Shown: positions 1 to 6,549 of the stretch, piece after piece | Position numbering within the stretch: position 1 is the first letter of the stretch | How the letters are laid out: the number at the start of each line of letters is the position of its first letter | DNA from: DASUAS01 sp035763625 | Lineage (GTDB): Bacteria; Actinomycetota; Acidimicrobiia; IMCC26256; DASPTH01 | DNA length: 10,622 bases | NCBI GenBank assembly: GCA_035763625.1 | Contig: DASUAS010000249.1 | Span: 1-10,622 of the forward strand | Reading direction: 5' to 3' | Program-made: the position numbers and the translations under genes | Notes under the pieces: model-generated | What the model was told of the DNA's origin: nothing | Seen by the model: only the letters and a program-made list of their open reading frames with translations | Databases searched by the model: none

Positions 1-737
1 TGGTCGACCACCAGGGCACGATCCACTACTCGCCCAACGTGCCCGCGTTCCTGCACGCGCCGGTGCGGGCCCGCCTCGAGGAGTCGGTCGGGATGCCCAC
101 CGTCGTCGACAACGACGCCAACGTCGCGGTGGTCGCGGAGCTCGTGCACGGTGCCGCGCGCGGATGCACGGAGGCGCTGCTGATCACACTGGGTACCGGT
201 GTCGGGGGCGGGGTCGTGACCCGGGGCGAGGTGCTGCGCGGCGCCCACGGCTTCGGCGCCGAGATCGGCCATTTCCAGGTCGATCCGGAGGGGCCACTGT
301 GCGCGTGCGGACAACGCGGTCACTGGGAGGCGCTGGCCTCGGGCACCGCGCTGGGAGCGCTCGGTCGTGAGTGGGCGGGTGCGGGCGCGGCGCGGTCGCT
401 GCTGGCGCGCGCGGGATCGATCGAAGCCATCGACGGGGTGCTGGTCGGCGACGTGGCCCAGGAGGGCGCTGCCGACGCGATCGCGGTCGTGGAGGAGCAC
501 GCGCGACGCGTCGCGGTGGGGCTCGTCGGCCTGGCCAACATCTTCGACCCCGAACGCATCGTGGTGTCGGGCGGTCTGGTGGAGCTCGGCCCCCTGCTGC
601 TCGAACCCCTGTGCGCCGCCTTCGACGGGCGACTCGAGGGCGCCGCGTACCGTCCTCCTGTCCCGATCGTGGTCGCCGAGCTCGGCGGTCAGGCGGGCGT
701 CGTCGGCGCGGCGGTCCTGGCCCGGGCGCTCACATGA
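1..737 (+). CDS. ROK-family glucokinase, 5' end missing (3' partial)
   Basis: Phosphorylates glucose to glucose 6-phosphate in the cytoplasm. The reading frame is already open at the left edge (first full codon at base 3), so the N-terminal ATP-binding part lies outside the window; internal GTG codons are not the start. Visible ROK hallmarks are NDAN (bases 111-122, catalytic Asp at 114-116), the phosphate-binding LGTGVGGG loop from base 189, EIGH with its His near base 270, and the zinc motif CACGQRGHWE (300-329). In that motif the third Cys of the family pattern CxCGxxGCxE is replaced by His (321-323), which could still bind zinc. ROK members also include repressors and other sugar kinases, but the retained catalytic Asp and the VDHQGTIHYSPNVP context favour glucokinase. 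The gene ends in an ATGA overlap with the next one, so the two are probably cotranscribed and translationally coupled. Confidence 0.88.
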   Translation, partial: VDHQGTIHYSPNVPAFLHAPVRARLEESVGMPTVVDNDANVAVVAELVHGAARGCTEALLITLGTGVGGGVVTRGEVLRGAHGFGAEIGHFQVDPEGPLCACGQRGHWEALASGTALGALGREWAGAGAARSLLARAGSIEAIDGVLVGDVAQEGAADAIAVVEEHARRVAVGLVGLANIFDPERIVVSGGLVELGPLLLEPLCAAFDGRLEGAAYRPPVPIVVAELGGQAGVVGAAVLARALT

Positions 738-1552
738 CCGTGAGGGTCGGGATCACGCTCCCGTCCTTCCGCACCGACGTCGTGACCGCGCTCGCGGTCG
801 CTCACGCGGCGGAGGCGAGCGGGCTCGACGCGGTGTTCGCGTACGACCACCTCTTCCGTCGCAACGCGGCAGGGGAACGACGTCCCGCGATCGAGATGTT
901 CGCGCTCATGGGCGCGGTCGCAGGGGAGACCGAGCGCATCGCGGTGGGTTCGCTCGTGGCGCGCGCGACGTTGCGCCCACCGGCCGTGCTGGCCAACGGC
1001 TACGACACGTTGGCGCGCATCCTCGGTCCCGAGCGGCTCATCGCGGCCATCGGTGCCGGTGACGGCCAGAGCGAAGAGGAGAACGAGAGCTTCGGGCTCG
1101 CGTACGGCACCGTGGCCGAACGCGTGACCGCGCTGCGCGACGCGGTCGACGTCGCGCGCGACCGCGGTTATCCCGTGTGGGTCGGCGGCAGCGATCCCGC
1201 GGTGCGCGAGGTGGCCGCCGCCCACGCTGACGGCTGGAACCGGTGGGGCAGCGGCGTCGAGCGCTTCCGCGAGCAGGCGACCAACCTGCAGGCGGCTGCC
1301 GCCCGTTCGCCGTTCACCTTGTCGTGGGGCGGGCTGGTGGTGCTGGCCGACGACGACGACGCCGCGTCGGCCAAGGCCGAGCGGCTCGGCGTGGGAGAGC
1401 ACGTGATCGCCGGTGGGCCCGACCTCGTCGCGGGGGCGTTGCGGGCGTATGCCGAGGCGGGCGCAGACTGGATCGTGCTCGGCCCGGTCGACGCGTCGGA
1501 TCCCGACAACGCCCGCATCGTGGGGGAGGAGATTCTGCCCCGGCTGCGCTGA
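734..1552 (+). CDS. LLM-class (luciferase-like) flavin/F420-dependent oxidoreductase
   Basis: Predicted 272-residue TIM-barrel oxidoreductase of the luciferase-like monooxygenase family, which uses FMN or deazaflavin F420. The N-terminus VRVGITLPSF, the ASGLDAVFAYDHLF segment (first barrel strands), the TERIAVGSLV strand and the PVWVGGSDPAVREVAAAHADGWN block are typical of the family. At 272 residues it is shorter than the roughly 330-340 residues of the F420-dependent glucose-6-phosphate dehydrogenases. The start is the ATG inside the ATGA overlap with the glucokinase stop, so translation is probably coupled. The C-terminal half has an acidic LADDDDAAS turn. Substrate and cofactor choice cannot be read from sequence alone. 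The glucokinase neighbour makes a sugar-phosphate role tempting, but that is only inference. Confidence 0.82.
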   Translation: MTVRVGITLPSFRTDVVTALAVAHAAEASGLDAVFAYDHLFRRNAAGERRPAIEMFALMGAVAGETERIAVGSLVARATLRPPAVLANGYDTLARILGPERLIAAIGAGDGQSEEENESFGLAYGTVAERVTALRDAVDVARDRGYPVWVGGSDPAVREVAAAHADGWNRWGSGVERFREQATNLQAAAARSPFTLSWGGLVVLADDDDAASAKAERLGVGEHVIAGGPDLVAGALRAYAEAGADWIVLGPVDASDPDNARIVGEEILPRLR

Positions 1553-1562
1553 AGGCCGCTGG

Positions 1563-1568
1563 TACCGT
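1563..1568 (+). promoter_or_regulatory. Predicted -10 element (TACCGT) for the aminotransferase gene
   Basis: TACCGT fits the actinobacterial TANNNT -10 pattern. It ends 7 bases before ATG 1576, which would place the transcript start at or next to the start codon (leaderless mRNA). No clear -35 box is seen. The hexamer overlaps the alternative GTG at 1567, which argues for ATG 1576 as the true start. Confidence 0.5.
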
Positions 1569-1575
1569 GCACGAG

Positions 1576-2751
1576 ATGGAGTTCCGTCGGATCAACGCGC
1601 TGCCGCCGTACGTCTTCGGGATCATGGATGCCCTGAAGATCGAGGCTCGGCGCGCCGGGGTCGACGTCGTCGACCTCGGCTTCGGCAACCCCGACGTGCC
1701 GTCGCCCGACGTCGCCGTCGACAAGCTGGTCGAGGCGGTGCGCAACCCCCGCAACCACCGGTACTCGGCGAGCCGGGGCATCCCGAAGCTGCGGATGGCC
1801 GTCACCGACCTCTACCGGCGCAAGTTCGGCGTGGAGCTCGACCCCGACACCCAGGTGTGCAACACCATCGGCGCCAAGGAGGGCTTCTCCCACCTGATGT
1901 GGGTGCTCCTCGGCCCCGGTGACGCGGCGATGGTGCCCAGCCCGTCGTACCCCATCCACATCTGGGGACCGATCCTCGCCGGCGCCGAGGTGCGTCACGT
2001 GCGCCTCGGGCCCGAGCAGAACTTCTTCGAGAACCTGCTCGAGGCCTGGGAGGACTCGTGGCCGCGGCCGCGGGTCATCGTGCTGTCCTTCCCGCACAAC
2101 CCCACCACCGCGTGCGTCGACCTCGAGTTCATGCAGCGCATCGTCGACTTCGCGCGCGAGCACGAGGTGCTGCTCGTGCACGACTTCGCGTACGCCGACC
2201 TCGGCTTCGACGGCTACGACCCGCCGTCGATCCTGCAGGTGCCGGGCGCGAGCGACGTCGCGGTCGAGCTCTACACGATGACGAAGTCGTTCTCGATGGC
2301 CGGGTGGCGCGTCGGGTTCCTGCTCGGCAACGCCGATGTCGTCGCGGCGCTCGCCAAGCTGAAGAGCTACCTCGACTACGGCACGTTCCAGCCGATCCAG
2401 ATCGCGGCGACCGTCACCATGAACGAAGCGCCCGACTACCCGACCGAGGCCAACGAGATCTACCGCGGCCGTCGCAACGCGCTGATCGACGGCCTGGCCC
2501 GCGTGGGGTGGGAGATCGAACGTCCGCAGGGGACGATGTTCGTGTGGGCCCCGATCCCGGAGCCCTACGAGGAGCTCGGGAGCCTCGAGTTCGCCAAGCT
2601 GCTGGTGCGCGACGCCAAGGTCGCGGTCTCGCCCGGCGTCGGGTTCGGTCCCGGTGGCGAGGGCTTCGTGCGCTTCGCCCTGGTCGAGAACGAGCACCGC
2701 ATCGGCCAGGGCGTCCGCGGCATCAAGCGCGCCCTCACCAAGCTCGGCTGA
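1576..2751 (+). CDS. alaC: AlaC-like alanine (glutamate-pyruvate) aminotransferase, PLP-dependent class I/II
   Basis: Cytoplasmic fold-type I aminotransferase of 391 residues, predicted to convert pyruvate plus glutamate to alanine plus 2-oxoglutarate. The N-terminal FRRINALPPYVFGIMDALK segment resembles the RIDSLPPYVFNI region of E. coli AlaC. GFGNPDVPSP is the substrate-side glycine motif, SFPHNPTTA the NPTT motif, and HDFAYADLGFDGY holds the cofactor Asp and Tyr. TMTKSFSMAGWRVGF carries the Schiff-base lysine (Lys237), and FVRFALVENEHRIGQG contains the C-terminal carboxylate-binding Arg. ATG 1576 is chosen over GTG 1567 because a -10-like TACCGT would overlap the latter. Related enzymes include LL-diaminopimelate and aspartate aminotransferases, so the exact amino donor is not proven. 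It converges on the glycerol kinase gene. Confidence 0.85.
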   Translation: MEFRRINALPPYVFGIMDALKIEARRAGVDVVDLGFGNPDVPSPDVAVDKLVEAVRNPRNHRYSASRGIPKLRMAVTDLYRRKFGVELDPDTQVCNTIGAKEGFSHLMWVLLGPGDAAMVPSPSYPIHIWGPILAGAEVRHVRLGPEQNFFENLLEAWEDSWPRPRVIVLSFPHNPTTACVDLEFMQRIVDFAREHEVLLVHDFAYADLGFDGYDPPSILQVPGASDVAVELYTMTKSFSMAGWRVGFLLGNADVVAALAKLKSYLDYGTFQPIQIAATVTMNEAPDYPTEANEIYRGRRNALIDGLARVGWEIERPQGTMFVWAPIPEPYEELGSLEFAKLLVRDAKVAVSPGVGFGPGGEGFVRFALVENEHRIGQGVRGIKRALTKLG

Positions 2752-2776
2752 GCGGTCACTCCCTCCCGTTCTCGCA

Positions 2777-2807
2777 CCGTTCGACGGCCTCAAAAGCCTC
2801 CGAACGG
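2777..2807. terminator. Hairpin between convergent alaC and glpK, possible bidirectional terminator
   Basis: CCGTTCG (2777-2783) pairs perfectly with CGAACGG (2801-2807). Inside, after a 2x2 internal loop, GGC (2786-2788) pairs with GCC (2796-2798) around a CTCAAAA loop. It sits in the 68-base gap between the two stop codons, where transcripts from both sides must end. Neither strand has a U-tract after the stem, so it is not a classical intrinsic terminator. Confidence 0.4.
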
Positions 2808-2819
2808 CGCCAAAACGGA

Positions 2820-4295
2820 TCAGTCGTCGGGCGCCGCCCAGCCCCGGCTGCGGTCGACGGCGCGGTGCCACTCGGCCCGGCGCTGCTCGGCGCGTTGCAG
2901 CGGTGCGGGCAGGAACGCGGCTTCCTCCCGCCAGGCCGCGGCCGCGTCGGCCGGTGACGGCCACACGCCCTCGGCGATGCCGGCGAGGTACGCGGCGCCG
3001 AGCACGGTGGTCTCGGCGTTCACGGGACGGCGCACGGGCACGCCGAGCACGTCGGCCTGGAACTGGCAGAGCACGTCCATCGCGCTGGCGCCGCCGTCGA
3101 CCCGCAGCTCGGTGACGGGGATGCCGGCAGCGGCGGTGATGGCGTCGACCACGTCGGCGGTCTGCCACGCCATGGCCTCGACGACGGCGCGGACCACGTG
3201 CGCGCGCGTCGTGCCGCGCGTGAGCCCGAAGATCGCGCCGCGCGCGTACGGGTCGAACCACGGCGAGCCGAGCCCGGTGAACGCGGGGACGAACACCACG
3301 CCGTCGGTGTCGTCGACGCTCGCCGCGAGCGGTCCCGCTTCGGACGACGCGTCGATGACGCCGAGGCCGTCGCGCAGCCACTGCACCGCGGCGCCGGTGA
3401 CGAAGATGGAACCTTCCATCGCGTACGTGACCGCGTCGCCGAGTTGCCAGGCAACCGTGGTGAGCAGGCCGTCGACCGGCGACGGATGGGAGTCGCCCAG
3501 GTTGACGAGCACGAACGAGCCGGTGCCGTAGGTGTTCTTCGTCATCCCCGGGGTGAAGCACGCCTGCCCGAACAACGCCGCCTGCTGGTCGCCGGCGATG
3601 CCCGACACCGGCACCGACAGGCCGGCGGCGCGCGCGGGGTCGGTCACGCCGAAGCGCCCGCTGCTCGGGCGGACGTCGGGCAGGCACGCGCGGGGCACCG
3701 AGAAGAGGTCGAGCAGCTCGTCGGACCAGTCGCGGGCGTCGAGGTCGTAGAGCATGGTGCGGCTGGCGTTCGACGGCTCGGTCGCGTGCTCGCCGGTGAG
3801 GTTCCACAGCACCCACGAGTCGACGGTGCCGAACGCGAGGTGCTCGTCGGCCTCGACGCCGCCGTCGCGCAGCAGCCACTCGAGCTTGGTGGCGGAGAAG
3901 TACGGGTCGAGGACGAGCCCGGTCCGGGTCCGCACCAGGGGTTCGACACCGGCGGCGCGCAGCTCGTCACAGCGTTCGGCGGTCCGCCGGTCCTGCCACA
4001 CGATGGCCCGGTGACGGGGTCGCCCGGTGCGGCGGTCCCACACGACGACCGTCTCCCGCTGATCGGTGATGCCGATCGCGACGACGCGGCTGCCCTCGAG
4101 CGCGTCCACGACCTCGCCGAGCGTCTCCTGCACCGCGCGCCAGATCTCGTCGGGGTCGTGCTCGACCCAGCCCGGCTGCGGGAAGTGCTGAGGTAGCTCC
4201 CGGTACGCGAACGCGCGGCTGACGCCCTCGGCGTCGATCGCCACCGTGCGCACCCCGGTGGTACCGGCGTCGACGGCGAGGACGACGTCGAACAC
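2820..4295 (-). CDS. glpK: Glycerol kinase
   Basis: FGGY-family kinase of 491 residues (E. coli GlpK is about 500) that makes sn-glycerol 3-phosphate from glycerol and ATP in the cytoplasm. The N-terminal VLAVDAGTTGVRT is the phosphate 1 motif. ITDQRETVVVWDRRTG (residues 76-91, with Arg80 and Glu81) and GDQQAALFG (Asp236, Gln237) match the glycerol-binding residues of GlpK. TGLVLDPYFSATKLEWLL, MTKNTYGTGSFVL and AMEGSIFVTGAAVQWLRDGL are glycerol-kinase rather than xylulokinase or gluconokinase signatures. VDGGASAMD (399-407) is the adenosine motif, with Met where Asn is usual. The start is GTG 4295, 15 bases after the stop of the upstream 95-residue gene and in the same frame, with no Shine-Dalgarno sequence. 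A direct repeat spans this junction. No glycerol facilitator or glycerol-3-phosphate dehydrogenase gene is visible nearby. Confidence 0.95.
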   Translation of the reverse strand: MFDVVLAVDAGTTGVRTVAIDAEGVSRAFAYRELPQHFPQPGWVEHDPDEIWRAVQETLGEVVDALEGSRVVAIGITDQRETVVVWDRRTGRPRHRAIVWQDRRTAERCDELRAAGVEPLVRTRTGLVLDPYFSATKLEWLLRDGGVEADEHLAFGTVDSWVLWNLTGEHATEPSNASRTMLYDLDARDWSDELLDLFSVPRACLPDVRPSSGRFGVTDPARAAGLSVPVSGIAGDQQAALFGQACFTPGMTKNTYGTGSFVLVNLGDSHPSPVDGLLTTVAWQLGDAVTYAMEGSIFVTGAAVQWLRDGLGVIDASSEAGPLAASVDDTDGVVFVPAFTGLGSPWFDPYARGAIFGLTRGTTRAHVVRAVVEAMAWQTADVVDAITAAAGIPVTELRVDGGASAMDVLCQFQADVLGVPVRRPVNAETTVLGAAYLAGIAEGVWPSPADAAAAWREEAAFLPAPLQRAEQRRAEWHRAVDRSRGWAAPDD

Positions 4296-4316
4296 TCAGC
4301 GCCCGAACACTCAGCG
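4289..4316. repeat. Perfect 13-base direct repeat (15-base period) at the stop/start junction ahead of glpK
   Basis: CGAACACTCAGCG occurs at 4289-4301 and again at 4304-4316. Read on the minus strand, each copy is CGCTGAGTGTTCG, so each holds a stop codon (TGA) followed at once by a GTG start. The distal copy ends the 95-residue gene; the proximal copy starts glpK. Between them lies a 5-codon reading frame, GTG TTC GGG CGC TGA. The arrangement looks like a tandem 15-base duplication of an original TGA-GTG junction. Confidence 0.85.
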
Positions 4317-4598
4317 GAGAGCGTCGGCGAGCGCGCGCCCGGCGAAGCGGCGGCGGGGTCGGAACTCGAACACGTGCGTGCGCGACGACGAATCGGTGAC
4401 GAGCACCTGCATCAGGAACCCGTTGCGCACCCGGGTGAGCTCGAGCTCGTCGGCGGACGCGTCGAACAGCACGTCGCCACGCTTCGACGTCACGGTCAGG
4501 CGGCCGTCGGTCATGGCGACCGTCCGGTAGTGACGACTGCGGAACAGTCGCATCGTGCCCGGCGCGACGCTCGTGTACCACGCACCTCCCGGTCGCAT
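4311..4598 (-). CDS. Uncharacterised 95-residue protein upstream of glpK
   Basis: I do not recognise the family. The protein is basic at the N-terminus (LFRSRHYR, residues 18-25). It then alternates short predicted beta strands (TVAMTDGRLTVTS, GDVLFDA, ELELTRVRNGFLMQVLVTD, RTHVFEFRP) and ends in a short helix (FAGRALADALR). This order of strands plus a C-terminal helix resembles a small PH-like barrel, but that is an inference from pattern only. No signal peptide, membrane helix or catalytic motif is seen. The start is ATG 4598, supported by a TAGGGT hexamer ending 6 bases upstream; an internal Met at residue 16 is the alternative. It is the first gene of a two-gene unit with glpK. A real gene is supported by this tight, in-frame arrangement and by the promoter-like spacing. 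Confidence 0.65.
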   Translation of the reverse strand: MRPGGAWYTSVAPGTMRLFRSRHYRTVAMTDGRLTVTSKRGDVLFDASADELELTRVRNGFLMQVLVTDSSSRTHVFEFRPRRRFAGRALADALR

Positions 4599-4604
4599 GC
4601 GAGG

Positions 4605-4610
4605 ACCCTA
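4605..4610 (-). promoter_or_regulatory. Predicted -10 element (TAGGGT) for the 95-residue gene/glpK unit
   Basis: On the minus strand TAGGGT fits TANNNT. It ends 6 bases before ATG 4598, so the transcript is predicted to be leaderless. It lies within the 37-base divergent spacer shared with the phosphofructokinase gene. No -35 consensus is seen. Confidence 0.45.
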
Positions 4611-4622
4611 GCCACGATGCGT

Positions 4623-4628
4623 CACACT
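4623..4628 (+). promoter_or_regulatory. Predicted -10-like element (CACACT) for the phosphofructokinase unit
   Basis: CACACT deviates from TANNNT at the first base only. It ends 7 bases before ATG 4636, the same spacing as at other starts in this window. It suggests a leaderless transcript and favours ATG 4636 over the in-frame GTG at 4630. Confidence 0.35.
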
Positions 4629-4635
4629 GGTGCCC

Positions 4636-5667
4636 ATGCGCATCGGGATGCTCACCGGCGGGGGCGACTGCCCGGGCCTCAATGCGGTGATCCGCGCCGT
4701 CGTCCGCAAGGGCGAGGGTGTGTACGGCGACCAGGTGGTGGGCTTCCGTCACGGTTGGCGTGGCGTGCTCGACGGCGAGACCGTCGAGCTCACCATCGGG
4801 ACCACCCGCGGCCTCATCCACCGCGGCGGCACCATCCTCGGGACGTCGCGCACCAACCCGTTCCAGTCCGACGACGGCACCGCGCGCGTCCTCGACACGC
4901 TCGCGCGCGAGCGAGTCGATGCCCTTGTCGTCATCGGCGGTGAGGACACCCTCGGCGTCGCCGCCCGCTTGGCCGACGAGTCGGGTGTGTCGGTGGTCGG
5001 AGTGCCCAAGACCATCGACAACGACCTCGCCGCCACCGACTTCACGTTCGGCTTCCAGACCGCGGTGCAGATCGCGACCGATGCCATCGACCGGCTCCAC
5101 ACGACCGCCGAGAGTCACGACCGGGTGATGATCGTCGAGGTGATGGGGAGACACGCGGGCTGGATCGCCGTCCACTCGGGCATCGCCGGTGGTGCCGACG
5201 TCGTGCTCGTGCCCGAGGTGCCGTTCGACATCGCCGAGGTGTGCGCCCGCATCGAGCACCGCCACCGCCACGGCGCCAACTTCTCGATCGTCGTGGTGGC
5301 CGAGGGCGCGCTCCCGAAGGAGGGCACGCTCACCGTGCAGAGCGGCGAGGAGGACGCCTTCGGGCACGTGCGCCTGGGTGGGATCAGCAACGTCGTGCAG
5401 GAGGAGATCGAGCGCCGCACCGGCTTCGAGACCCGGGTCACCATCCTCGGGCACGTGCTGCGCGGGGGCACGCCCACCGCGTACGACCGCATCCTCGCCA
5501 CCCGCTTCGGCATCGCCGCCATCGACGCGGTGCACGACGGCGACTTCGCCACGATGGTCGCGCTGCGGGGCGAGCGCATCGAGCGGGTGCCGATCGGCGA
5601 CGCGGTGCGCGACCTGAAGACGGTCGACGCCGCGCTGCTCGACGTCGCGGGGGTGTTCTTCGGATGA
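4636..5667 (+). CDS. pfp: 6-phosphofructokinase, probably pyrophosphate-dependent
   Basis: Interconverts fructose 6-phosphate and fructose 1,6-bisphosphate in the cytoplasm; 343 residues, the size of actinomycete group III enzymes. GMLTGGGDCPGLNAVIR (residues 4-20) is the phosphate-donor loop. PKTIDNDL (124-131) holds the catalytic Asp (Asp128), and VEVMGRHAGWIA the MGR substrate motif. Two donor-specificity positions decide the cofactor: GGEDT has Asp104 where ATP enzymes have Gly, and PKTIDND has Lys125 where ATP enzymes have Gly. Asp plus Lys is the signature of pyrophosphate-dependent enzymes such as that of Amycolatopsis methanolica, whose GGEDTLGVA and VPKTIDNDL segments I recall as near-identical. 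If so, the step is reversible and spares ATP. The gene ends in an ATGA overlap with the thioesterase gene. Confidence 0.9.
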   Translation: MRIGMLTGGGDCPGLNAVIRAVVRKGEGVYGDQVVGFRHGWRGVLDGETVELTIGTTRGLIHRGGTILGTSRTNPFQSDDGTARVLDTLARERVDALVVIGGEDTLGVAARLADESGVSVVGVPKTIDNDLAATDFTFGFQTAVQIATDAIDRLHTTAESHDRVMIVEVMGRHAGWIAVHSGIAGGADVVLVPEVPFDIAEVCARIEHRHRHGANFSIVVVAEGALPKEGTLTVQSGEEDAFGHVRLGGISNVVQEEIERRTGFETRVTILGHVLRGGTPTAYDRILATRFGIAAIDAVHDGDFATMVALRGERIERVPIGDAVRDLKTVDAALLDVAGVFFG

Positions 5668-6539
5668 GCGCGCTCGACGACCTGGTCGGACTGCTCGACC
5701 TCGAGCCGCTCGAGGTCAACCTGTTCCGCGGGATCAGCCTCGACCGGGACCGCGTCCGCCTCTACGGCGGTGAGGTCCTCGCGCAGGCCCTGGTGGCGGC
5801 GGGTCGCACCGTCGAGTGCGAACGACGCGTCCACTCGATGCACGCCTACTTCCTCAAGCTCGGCGATCCCAAGGTGCCGGTCGTCTACGAGGTCGACCGC
5901 ATCCGCGACGGCCGCAGCTTCACCACCCGTCGCGTCGTGGCGATCCAGCACGGCAGCGCCATCTTCAACCTGGCCGCGTCGTTCCAGGTCGACGAGGTCG
6001 GCCCCGACCACCACGACGAGGGTCCCGACGTGCCCGCGGCCGACACGCTGGCGTCGATCTGGCGGCCGGGAGAAGCCGACGAGCTCGAACCGATCGACCG
6101 GCAAGGGTCACCGCACGTCATCGACGCCTTCGACGTGCGCCACATCGGCGAGTTCACACCGCCCGGCGGCATCCGCGGCGACGCGGTGCGCGACCCCGAC
6201 CAGGACACGTGGTTCCGCACCCGCGGCCCGCTGCCCGACGACCCGCTGCTGCACACGTGCATCGTCGCCTACGCGTCCGATCTCACGTTGCTCGGCACCG
6301 CACTCCTCCCGCACCCGATGACCGACGACCACCCCGGTTACATGGTCGCGAGCCTCGACCACGTCATGTGGTTCCACCGACCGTTCCGCGCCGACGACTG
6401 GCTGCTGTACCACACGCACAGCCCGTCGGCCGGGGCCGGGCGCGGCTTCGCGACCGGGCAGGTGTTCTGCGCCGACGGCACGCTCGCGGTGAGCGTTGCG
6501 CAGGAGGGGCTCGTGCGTCCCGTGCGCAGCCGTCGGTGA
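5664..6539 (+). CDS. tesB: Acyl-CoA thioesterase II (TesB-like)
   Basis: Hydrolyses acyl-CoA to free fatty acid and CoA in the cytoplasm. The 291 residues form the double hot-dog fold of the family (E. coli TesB is about 286). The N-terminal hot dog contains YGGEVLAQALVAA, HSMHAYFLKLGDP and DGRSFTTRRVVAIQHG. The second contains YASDLTLLGTAL, SLDHVMWFHRPFRADDWLLY and SVAQEGLVRP. Asp206, Ser230 and Gln280 correspond to the E. coli catalytic set Asp204, Thr228 and Gln278; Ser in place of Thr is conservative. The start is the ATG in the ATGA overlap with the phosphofructokinase stop, so it is likely made by translational coupling. Pairing a glycolytic kinase with a thioesterase is not an obvious pathway link. 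Confidence 0.92.
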   Translation: MSALDDLVGLLDLEPLEVNLFRGISLDRDRVRLYGGEVLAQALVAAGRTVECERRVHSMHAYFLKLGDPKVPVVYEVDRIRDGRSFTTRRVVAIQHGSAIFNLAASFQVDEVGPDHHDEGPDVPAADTLASIWRPGEADELEPIDRQGSPHVIDAFDVRHIGEFTPPGGIRGDAVRDPDQDTWFRTRGPLPDDPLLHTCIVAYASDLTLLGTALLPHPMTDDHPGYMVASLDHVMWFHRPFRADDWLLYHTHSPSAGAGRGFATGQVFCADGTLAVSVAQEGLVRPVRSRR

Positions 6540-6549
6540 AGCGCCACCG

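Noticed and set aside
39..41. GTG 39 as the true start of the glucokinase
   Set aside because: The frame is open from base 3 upstream of it with family-like sequence (VDHQGTIHYSPN), and the N-terminal ROK ATP motif is missing, so the gene begins outside the window.
1567..1569. GTG 1567 as start of the aminotransferase
   Set aside because: It would add three residues before the conserved N-terminus and lies inside the TACCGT -10-like box, so ATG 1576 is preferred.
1168..3879. A 903-residue open frame on the minus strand, across alaC and the 3' part of glpK
   Set aside because: It is antisense to alaC and overlaps glpK out of frame. Its translation is Arg/Ala/His-rich low-complexity sequence without any motif, as expected from the shadow of GC-rich codons.
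4630..4632. GTG 4630 as start of the phosphofructokinase
   Set aside because: It adds only two residues. ATG 4636 gives the standard MRIGMLTGGG N-terminus and fits the 7-base spacing to CACACT.
3967..5535. A 522-residue open frame on the minus strand across the glpK/pfp spacer
   Set aside because: It crosses two well-supported genes and their divergent promoters, and its composition is biased (Arg, Ala, His, Val) with no family motif.
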